Of a stretch of DNA of 25,268 nt, positions 7,797 to 13,388 are shown one piece after another; positions within the stretch are counted from its first letter, which is position 1; each line of letters starts with the position of its first letter. Position numbers and translations under genes: made by a program. Location of the stretch: the NCBI GenBank assembly GCA_030041195.1, contig JASHOI010000513.1:1-25268 (forward strand). Direction: 5' to 3'. The stretch is from Streptosporangiaceae bacterium (GTDB lineage Bacteria > Actinomycetota > Actinomycetes > Streptosporangiales > Streptosporangiaceae). The notes beneath the pieces were generated by a model. It ran no database searches. It was not told where the DNA came from and saw only the letters and a list, made by a program, of their open reading frames with translations.

Positions 7797-8843
7797 TCAG
7801 AAGCCTCCCAGGTCGACCGGGCCGTGCCAGGCGCCGTTCGTGTAGTAGTACTCCATGAGGACGTTGGCCGGGGATTCCTGTGCCCAGAACACGTCCTGCT
7901 CGCCGTTGGCATGCACGGCGACCTGCGCAGGTATATCGGAATCGAACTCAGCGGCATTGAGGAGTTCGTGGCCGCCGGCGCCTCCGTTCCAGACGCCGCT
8001 CAGGTCCCAGTTCTCGTAGAGAGCACCGCCCGACGTCCAGAACACATAGTCGTTATTGTTCGCGTCCGAACCGGCCGCCGGCCACGCGGTCACATTGTTC
8101 GCAGGCCCAAAACCGAGGTCTGAGGGGGTGCTCCAGGCTCCATTCGCGTAGTACATCTCCCAGATTTGCCCGTTGTGGCCCTGCCAGTACACGTCCTGCA
8201 CGCCGTTGGCGTGGACGGCGACGGCCGGGCCACTCTGCAGCGACCAGGCCGCGGGCACTCCCAGGAACCCGGGTGCCGGAGGTGTCATGATCGCGGTGGC
8301 AGCGGACCAGGTGCCGCCGAGGTTCCACTTCTCCCACAGCGCGCCGTTGAAGTCCCAGAACAGGTAGTCGTTGCCGTTCGCGTCGACCCCGGCCGTCATC
8401 GGGCCGACAAGACCGCCGTCCGGAGGCAGGGTGCCGAGGTTCTGTACCTTCTGCCAGCCGCTTGACGGCAGGTAGGAGTATTCGTAAAGGTCAGCGTCTG
8501 AGCCTTGCCAGAACACATCCTGCTCGCCGTTGGCGTGGACGGCCACGGCCAGGGCGCTGGCGATAAGCGCGCCCGGGCCCAGCGCTTGCGGCGTGAGAAG
8601 TTCCACGCCTTGCGTGCTGCTGGCGGACCAGTACTGGCTGTAGGACGACCACTTTTCCCACAGGCCCTGGTCGGTGCCTGCGTAGAACACGAAATCAGTG
8701 CCCGCAGCGTCTTCTCCCACGGCGATCGCCGGACCGCTGCAGCCGCACTGCAAAGGTCCGGACGCCAATGCCGGCTGCGCGACCGCGAGGGCGAATACGC
8801 CACTGATGACCACCCCGATGATCCCTGCTAGCTTCGCTTTCAC
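7797..8843 (-). CDS. Secreted PLL/fucolectin-like beta-propeller protein
   Basis: A 348-residue exported protein. Residues 1-27 are a signal peptide (MKAKLAGII, a hydrophobic core, cleavage likely after QPALA). The rest is six blade-like repeats that alternate between two types. Type A has DANGNDYxFW and GALWEKW (centred near 52, 162 and 268). Type B has VAVHANGEQDVFWQG (near 110, 218 and 318). The pattern matches PLL-like and fucose-binding lectin propellers, where each blade contributes Trp/Tyr side chains to sugar pockets; binding is inferred. Only two Cys are present (33 and 35, just after the signal peptide). GTG 8843 is preceded by AAAGGGA at 7 bases. The membrane-protein gene ends 33 bases upstream, so co-transcription is possible. 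Confidence 0.85.
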   Translation of the reverse strand: MKAKLAGIIGVVISGVFALAVAQPALASGPLQCGCSGPAIAVGEDAAGTDFVFYAGTDQGLWEKWSSYSQYWSASSTQGVELLTPQALGPGALIASALAVAVHANGEQDVFWQGSDADLYEYSYLPSSGWQKVQNLGTLPPDGGLVGPMTAGVDANGNDYLFWDFNGALWEKWNLGGTWSAATAIMTPPAPGFLGVPAAWSLQSGPAVAVHANGVQDVYWQGHNGQIWEMYYANGAWSTPSDLGFGPANNVTAWPAAGSDANNNDYVFWTSGGALYENWDLSGVWNGGAGGHELLNAAEFDSDIPAQVAVHANGEQDVFWAQESPANVLMEYYYTNGAWHGPVDLGGF

Positions 8844-8876
8844 CGGATTTCCCTTTCAGGTTGTTTGCCGCGGCTG

Positions 8877-9569
8877 TCAGAGCGCTGGCGTGGGGATGGC
8901 CGGGGTCTCGGCGGCCTGCACGGGCTGGTCCCACAAGATGACCGGCCGGTGGTACCTGATCGAGTACCAGTGCGCGCCGTGCGCGCTGTCGTGCTCCCAG
9001 CCGCGTGCCCGCAGGACGGCATCCAGTTCCTGCAGCGCGACGGCGGCGCTGTCGTGATCACCGACCCAGACCTGCGATTCGGCCATGTCGGCGGTTTCCA
9101 GCGCCGCGGTCTGCGGGTCGAGGTCCTCGACGTGCTGGATGCCGCGGCGGGCGTGCCGTGAGAAACTGGCCGACCCGGCGACCTGGCCGGTGCCGTCGGT
9201 GACCGCGTCAAACCGGCAGCCGACGATGGCCGGGTCGCGCATGAGCCTGGACAGCGTGCTGCGGCGCCAGTCGATGCCGCGGTCGGCGCCCGCGACCTCG
9301 CAGTGCTCGGTCTCGGTCGCGTGCACGTGGTAGAGCTGCCCGGACGCCCGGTCACGCCAGTACAGGCCGTCGCCGGTGTACTCTCCCCAGCCAGCCAGCT
9401 CGCCGGGGGAACGGCCGCGGATCAGGGCGGCCACGCCCGCCGCGGCGGACAGGATCAGGAACAGCGCGAGGTAGGTCGCCGTCCGGGTCAGGAACCAGGC
9501 GAGTTTGAGCACCCCGCCGATGAGCTTGATCGTGATGAGGGTCCAGATGTCGCCGATGACGAAGAACAT
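8877..9569 (-). CDS. Small membrane protein of unknown function
   Basis: A 230-residue protein with two closely spaced hydrophobic helices at the N-terminus (about residues 5-25 and 30-50, MFFVIGDIWTLITIKLIGGV onward). A hydrophilic 175-residue domain follows, probably cytoplasmic if both helices cross the membrane. That domain contains YTGDGLYWRDRASGQLYHV and, near the end, AHWYSIRYHRPVILWDQPV. No family is recognised. ATG 9569 is chosen because AAGGAG lies 7 bases upstream. It precedes the lectin gene by 33 bases on the same strand, which hints at a shared transcript. Confidence 0.8.
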   Translation of the reverse strand: MFFVIGDIWTLITIKLIGGVLKLAWFLTRTATYLALFLILSAAAGVAALIRGRSPGELAGWGEYTGDGLYWRDRASGQLYHVHATETEHCEVAGADRGIDWRRSTLSRLMRDPAIVGCRFDAVTDGTGQVAGSASFSRHARRGIQHVEDLDPQTAALETADMAESQVWVGDHDSAAVALQELDAVLRARGWEHDSAHGAHWYSIRYHRPVILWDQPVQAAETPAIPTPAL

Positions 9570-9669
9570 TTTCCGGCTCCTTCCGATGTTCTGCCGGGCC
9601 TTGCTGCAATCCCAGCGGCCGGGCGCGTGCCGCCGCGACGGCACTGAGTTGCACTTGTTTGCGCAGCCG

Positions 9670-9703
9670 CCGGCACGTGCCGGTGGTGCCGCTGATCAGC
9701 GGC
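9670..9703. promoter_or_regulatory. Two adjacent perfect palindromes
   Basis: CCGGCACGTGCCGG (9670-9683, 14 bp) and GCCGCTGATCAGCGGC (9688-9703, 16 bp) are each perfect palindromes, separated by 4 bases. They sit in the 194-base gap about 100 bases before the membrane-protein start and 60 bases after the methyltransferase stop. They could be paired operator half-sites for that promoter or a double hairpin in the RNA. Confidence 0.5.
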
Positions 9704-9739
9704 CGGGGCAAATCGCACGCGCTGCTGCGGTCCGGCTGA

Positions 9740-9753
9740 CGGCCGTTCGGCCG
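9740..9753 (-). terminator. Small hairpin after the methyltransferase gene
   Basis: CGGCCG-TT-CGGCCG lies 10 bases past the methyltransferase stop. The loop is very short, so it may act only as a weak terminator or 3' end protector. Confidence 0.35.
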
Positions 9754-9763
9754 CCGGGCCGGG

Positions 9764-10867
9764 TTATGGCGCCAGCCGGTAGAAACGCCAGGTTTCGGTC
9801 TCCAGCGGCAGGATCTCCACCCGGGAAAAGCCCGCCTGCCCGGCGTAGCGGCGCAGCGTCGCGGGGCGCAGCACGGCCCCGGTGGCTGCGGTGTCCGGGT
9901 CGCCCATGGCCCCGGGCAGGCAGGCCACCACGCTCCAGCCGTAGTGGTACCGCTCCAGCTCGGAGGCGGGAGCGGTGAACTCGTCGGCCACGAGCTCGTC
10001 GGCGATGATGACCGAGCCGGACCGGACGAGCATGCCCCGCGCCGCCCGCAGCGCGTCCACCGGGCGGGCCATGTCGTGCAGCGCCTCGAAGATCGTCACC
10101 AGGTCATAGCGGCCGGACCAGCCCGGACCGGAGGCGTCGGTGACGGCGAAGTTCACCCGCCCGGGCACTCCTGCTTGCGCGGCGTTGCGCCGGGCGGCGT
10201 CGATCACGTCGGGATCCAGGTCGAACCCGTCGACGCTGATCAGCGGGTAGGCCTGCGCCATCGCGATGCTTGACCAGCCCGGGCCGCAGGCCAGGTCGGC
10301 CACCCGGGCCGGCGGCCGGCCGCGCAGCCTCTGGTCGACGTCCTGGATGCCCGGCAGCCACTGCGTTCCCAGCAGGTTCAGGAACACCGCCCGGTTGTAG
10401 TCTGCCCGGCCCTCGGGTGCCCACGGCAGCGCGGGCGGCGCGCCCCCGGTGCGGAACGCGTCGGCGAGCTGCGGCAGCCGCCGCGCGGCGCGGGCGATCT
10501 CGACACCGTTGAAAGCGCGGTAGCGGACGTCGCCCGGGTCGGCCAGGACTGCCGCGTGCGCCGCTGGCAGCCGGTACCGGCGGGCCAGCGGGCCGGCCGC
10601 CGCGTCGTCGACCTCCAGCAGCCCGCTGGCCGCGTGGTGCTCCAGCCACTCCCGGACGTACCGCTCGGCGGTGCCGGTCCGGCCGGCGAGTTCCGCCGAG
10701 GTCGCCGGGCCGTCTTCGGCCAGCGCCCGGTACAGGCCCAGCCGCTCCCCCAGGTAGACCGTGAGAAGCTCGAGCGCGCCGACCATGTCGCGGCGCAGCC
10801 TTGCCTGAAGTGCCCCGGCCGCGTCTGCCGGCTGGCCCTGGCCGGTCTCGCCGTTCTGCGTCGCCAT
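9764..10867 (-). CDS. SAM-dependent methyltransferase with N-terminal winged helix (Rv2258c-like)
   Basis: A 367-residue protein. Residues 25-105 form a winged-helix dimerisation domain (LLTVYLGERLGLYRALAEDG, then TSAELAGRTGTAERYVREWL). A class I methyltransferase core follows, with motif I VADLACGPGWSS at 189-200, the acidic strand-2 end DGFDLDPD at 213-220, and the motif YDLVTIFEALHDM typical of small-molecule O-methyltransferase-like proteins. The layout matches the group around mycobacterial Rv2258c; the acceptor is unknown. ATG 10867 starts 10 bases after the stop of the YjbR-like gene, with no clear ribosome-binding site, so it is probably translationally coupled to it. A longer frame to 11077 would overlap that gene and is rejected. 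Confidence 0.88.
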   Translation of the reverse strand: MATQNGETGQGQPADAAGALQARLRRDMVGALELLTVYLGERLGLYRALAEDGPATSAELAGRTGTAERYVREWLEHHAASGLLEVDDAAAGPLARRYRLPAAHAAVLADPGDVRYRAFNGVEIARAARRLPQLADAFRTGGAPPALPWAPEGRADYNRAVFLNLLGTQWLPGIQDVDQRLRGRPPARVADLACGPGWSSIAMAQAYPLISVDGFDLDPDVIDAARRNAAQAGVPGRVNFAVTDASGPGWSGRYDLVTIFEALHDMARPVDALRAARGMLVRSGSVIIADELVADEFTAPASELERYHYGWSVVACLPGAMGDPDTAATGAVLRPATLRRYAGQAGFSRVEILPLETETWRFYRLAP

Positions 10868-10877
10868 GCTGGACAAG

Positions 10878-11243
10878 TTAGCTGCCGAGGCGAGCCGCCA
10901 GGCGGGCGGGCGCGATCGCCCGGTAGGCGTCCTGGCACAGCTCGGCGATCTCCGCCCAGTCCAGGTCGCCGTCCAGCCGGACGCCGATCCAGCCGCGGCC
11001 GCCCACATACGGCGGGCGGAAGAACCGGCCGGGCTCGGCGGCGGTGAGTTCCTGCTGCGCTCCGGGCAGGCCGGCACACCACAGATGCGGGAACTCGTCC
11101 GCGTGATGGCCGTCGGCCCACAGGGTCAGGAACGACTTCTTGCCGCCGGCAAACCAGGTGGGGGCGCCGTGACTGAGCCGCTCGGTGACCTCGGGCAGCG
11201 CCAGGCAGATCGCCCGCAGCCGGCCAGCCAGATCGTCAGTCAT
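10878..11243 (-). CDS. MmcQ/YjbR family protein
   Basis: A 121-residue protein with the features of this small family: an N-terminal helix RLRAICLALPEVTE, the HGAPTWFAGGKKSFLTLW strand pair, FFRPPYVGGRGWIGVRLDG, and the closing DLDWAEIAELCQDAYR helix. YjbR-like proteins have a double-wing or CyaY-like fold and were proposed to bind DNA, but their role is unsettled. It is the first gene of a likely two-gene unit with the methyltransferase. The ATG at 11243 directly follows GCGGGAGC, which is too close to be ideal; a GGAGGG lies about 12 bases further upstream. Confidence 0.88.
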   Translation of the reverse strand: MTDDLAGRLRAICLALPEVTERLSHGAPTWFAGGKKSFLTLWADGHHADEFPHLWCAGLPGAQQELTAAEPGRFFRPPYVGGRGWIGVRLDGDLDWAEIAELCQDAYRAIAPARLAARLGS

Positions 11244-11339
11244 GCTCCCGCGCAGCCCTCCGCTCAGCGCGCCCGGTGCCCGGAGCCTATCGTGACGAGC
11301 GTGTTTGAACGTCGTTCGGGAAACCGGGCCGGGCTGGCG

Positions 11340-12389
11340 TCATCTCGTGAAGTGCTCGAACACGTGACTGAAGTACCAGGTGGGCTGCGCGATCCCGGAG
11401 CACGTGCCGGCCCCCTTGGTGCCGGGGCAGCCGCCGTTGTCGCGCTGCAGTGCCCAGAAGGACAGGGTGCCGATCCCTTCGCTCTGGGCCCAGCGCAGCA
11501 CCTCGATCGCGTCGGCCATCGTGAAGGTCTCGTCGGGGCCGAAGTCGTCGATGCCGGGCATCTCGGTGACCCCGATCATGTGCCAGATCTGGGCGGGCGT
11601 ATCGGACGGGTACAGGGACTGGAGCTCGCTGTGGGTGCCTGCCGCGGCGGTCTCGGTGTCGGTGACCATGTTCTGCTCGGTGCCGATGTAGTAGTCGAAC
11701 GTCAGCAGGTTCACCACGCTGATCCGTGCGTGGTCGGCGATCGCGTTCTCGATGACCGCGTCGTCCTCGGAGTCAAGCCCGGTGCTGAGCGTGGGCAGCG
11801 TGTAGGAGAACTGGATGCTGATCCCGCGCCCGGCGGCCCACGACTCGGCCTCGGCGACCGCCTCGTTGCGGCGGTTGATCCCGGCCGTGTCAGTGAGCGA
11901 CGTGCCCTCGACGTCCAGGTCGATGCGGGGCACGTGGTAGGTGGTGATCAGCTGCTCGTAGACCCGGGCTATCGCCGAGACGCTGGTGCAGCTGTCGGCG
12001 AGCTCGGTTCCGGTGGTATCAGCGGTATAGCCGCCGAATGACGGGATGACGTTGCCGCCCGCGGCCTGGATCGCCGCGATGTCGCTGCCGAAGCTCGAGT
12101 AGGAGATCGGCTCGCTGGTGTCGCCGTTCCAGTACGCCGTGCACGAGCCCGGCTGCGCGGTCTGCAGGAACGCCAGCGAGAGGTACCTGGCACCGGATTG
12201 CTGGGACAGCGCGGCCGGGCTGCCGCCGCTGGTGTCGTAGGTCTCGAAGTAGGGGGCGAACACCTGGCGCGGCAGCACGCTGCCGCCATGCCAGGTGCCC
12301 GCGCTGGCTCCCGGCGCGGCGAACCAGATCGCGGCTAACGTGGCGGTCCCGGCGGCCAGCGCCGCCATCAGGCGGGTGTGTCGTCTCAT
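11340..12389 (-). CDS. Secreted glycoside hydrolase family 18 (chitinase-like)
   Basis: A 349-residue exported enzyme. Residues 1-30 are a signal peptide with an Arg-rich start, a long hydrophobic core and cleavage likely after GASA. The mature part begins the barrel with VFAPYFETYD. It carries the SxGG motif as SFGG at 117-120 and the catalytic signature DLDVE at 157-161, where Glu161 would be the acid/base. FDYY is at 231-234 and a barrel Trp at 312 (LSFWALQRD). No carbohydrate-binding module is attached. ATG 12389 has GGGAG 6 bases upstream; an in-frame ATG at 12416 falls inside the operator dyad and is rejected. A promoter and a perfect dyad lie just upstream, so the gene is probably repressed and inducible. 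Chitin or a related N-acetylglucosamine polymer is the likely substrate. Confidence 0.92.
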   Translation of the reverse strand: MRRHTRLMAALAAGTATLAAIWFAAPGASAGTWHGGSVLPRQVFAPYFETYDTSGGSPAALSQQSGARYLSLAFLQTAQPGSCTAYWNGDTSEPISYSSFGSDIAAIQAAGGNVIPSFGGYTADTTGTELADSCTSVSAIARVYEQLITTYHVPRIDLDVEGTSLTDTAGINRRNEAVAEAESWAAGRGISIQFSYTLPTLSTGLDSEDDAVIENAIADHARISVVNLLTFDYYIGTEQNMVTDTETAAAGTHSELQSLYPSDTPAQIWHMIGVTEMPGIDDFGPDETFTMADAIEVLRWAQSEGIGTLSFWALQRDNGGCPGTKGAGTCSGIAQPTWYFSHVFEHFTR

Positions 12390-12413
12390 GCACGGCTCCC
12401 GGCGCCGGAGTAA

Positions 12414-12436
12414 CAAATAGGAAAGTTTCCTATTTG
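12414..12436. promoter_or_regulatory. Perfect 23-bp operator dyad of the chitinase gene
   Basis: CAAATAGGAAA, a central G, and TTTCCTATTTG form a perfect 11+1+11 inverted repeat, AT-rich in a 70% G+C background. It ends 25 bases before the start codon and begins about where transcription should start, so a bound protein would block the polymerase. It does not match the DasR-type sequence with ACTGGTCTAGACCA. The core resembles dyads I recall upstream of actinomycete secreted hydrolases; the binding protein is not known from the sequence. Confidence 0.8.
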
Positions 12437-12443
12437 ATTCGGG

Positions 12444-12473
12444 AGGCTAGTACCGCCCCGGCAGCGGCGTCAA
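12444..12473 (-). promoter_or_regulatory. Promoter of the chitinase gene
   Basis: On the minus strand TTGACG (12468-12473), an 18-base spacer and TAGCCT (12444-12449) match the actinobacterial housekeeping pattern TTGACN-N18-TAGNNT. The start of transcription should fall near 12437, at the edge of the dyad, giving a leader of about 48 bases. Confidence 0.65.
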
Positions 12474-12485
12474 GAGCCGGCCAGA

Positions 12486-13226
12486 TCACCCCCGCCGCCT
12501 GCGCGCGATCATGGATGCGGCGGTGACACCGGCGAATGTCACCAGCGGCAGGATCAGGATGATCGCGGGGGACAGCACGAACGGCGGGTTGCCGTTGTCC
12601 GTCGTCAAGCCGATCAAGGCCAGCACGGTGCCGAACAGAATCGCGGCGAGCGTCCAGCGGAAACCGAGCACCCACGAGGGCAGGGCGTACCGGCTCCGGG
12701 CCGTGACCTTCGCGACGACCTCGGGCTGGGCCGCCCACTGCTCTCCGCGAAGCTGCATCCACGTGCCGTGCAGGGCCGTCACCTCCGCCTGGAGGGACAT
12801 GCCGTGACCCGCCAGCGTCACCTGGTTGAGGTGGGGCAGCGTGGTCCGCTTCCCGTACCGGTCGTAGACGATCACCAGTTCCCTGGGCGCTTGCCGTGAG
12901 CCGATCCGGCCGGGGTTCATCTCGACGCGGATGTCCTGGATGTCGGCCCAGGGAATCTGCCTGACCCGGAACAGTCCCCGCACGGCGAGATTGTCGTGCT
13001 TCGTCATCGTGGCGCTCCGCCAGACCCAGACCAGCCCGAGGGCGAAAAGCGCCAGGGCGGCCAGGTCGATCAGAGCCTTGATCCCGCCGCTCAGCGGGGT
13101 GATCGTCGCGACCCTGACGAGGACCACGATCATGGCGATCGCAGACGTGACGCAGACCAAGCGAAACCGCTGCGCGGACACCCGGTACGTCGTGTAGCGC
13201 GGGGCGCTGGTCGTTTCATTGGTCAT
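12486..13226 (-). CDS. PH-domain-containing membrane protein
   Basis: A 246-residue protein. Two membrane helices lie near the N-terminus (FRLVCVTSAIAMIVVLVRVA and ALIDLAALALFALGLVWVW). A bacterial PH-like stretch follows, with KHDNLAVRGLFRVRQIPWAD, an IRVEMNPGR strand and LVIVYDRYGKRTTLPHL. Two further membrane helices are near the C-terminus, which ends in RRRRG. This arrangement matches the actinobacterial bPH_6-type proteins of unknown function. ATG 13226 is chosen over upstream codons because GGGAGAGG lies about 10 bases before it. The left arm of the inverted repeat lies about 75 bases upstream of the start, so its promoter may be affected by it. Confidence 0.85.
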   Translation of the reverse strand: MTNETTSAPRYTTYRVSAQRFRLVCVTSAIAMIVVLVRVATITPLSGGIKALIDLAALALFALGLVWVWRSATMTKHDNLAVRGLFRVRQIPWADIQDIRVEMNPGRIGSRQAPRELVIVYDRYGKRTTLPHLNQVTLAGHGMSLQAEVTALHGTWMQLRGEQWAAQPEVVAKVTARSRYALPSWVLGFRWTLAAILFGTVLALIGLTTDNGNPPFVLSPAIILILPLVTFAGVTAASMIARRRRG

Positions 13227-13300
13227 TAATAAACTGCCTCTCCCGCAATGCCTCTTTCCAGGCTGGCAGCAGGGGCTCACGGGGCGCTCTCACGCGGGCG

Positions 13301-13375
13301 CCGGGCCTTACCATCGGCTAACGACGGCGGCACGCCGGATGGATGGCCGGTGCTTTGGCGGCGTGGCCTGGACGC
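13301..13375 (+). repeat. Left arm of a 75-bp inverted repeat flanking the SARP gene
   Basis: Read on the plus strand, this stretch matches the minus-strand reading of 16272-16345 at roughly 80% (hand alignment, one gap). It includes a perfect 21-base core, GCCGGTGCTTTGGCGGCGTGG (13346-13366), and a shared CGGCTAACG block. It lies between the SARP stop and the PH-protein start. Confidence 0.8.
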
Positions 13376-13388
13376 CGGCCGTGGCCGG

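Noticed and set aside
7679..7957. N-terminal extension of the STAND protein by 93 codons
   Set aside because: It overlaps the well-supported lectin gene and the hairpin, and the product there is Arg/Ser/Thr-rich shadow sequence.
12390..12416. Upstream ATG 12416 as chitinase start
   Set aside because: It lies within the dyad, would add nine residues ahead of a normal signal peptide, and has no ribosome-binding site, whereas ATG 12389 has GGGAG at 6 bases.
12414..12436. The chitinase dyad as a DasR site
   Set aside because: It lacks the TGGTCTAGACCA-type core of that family; only the general role (operator of a chitin gene) is similar.
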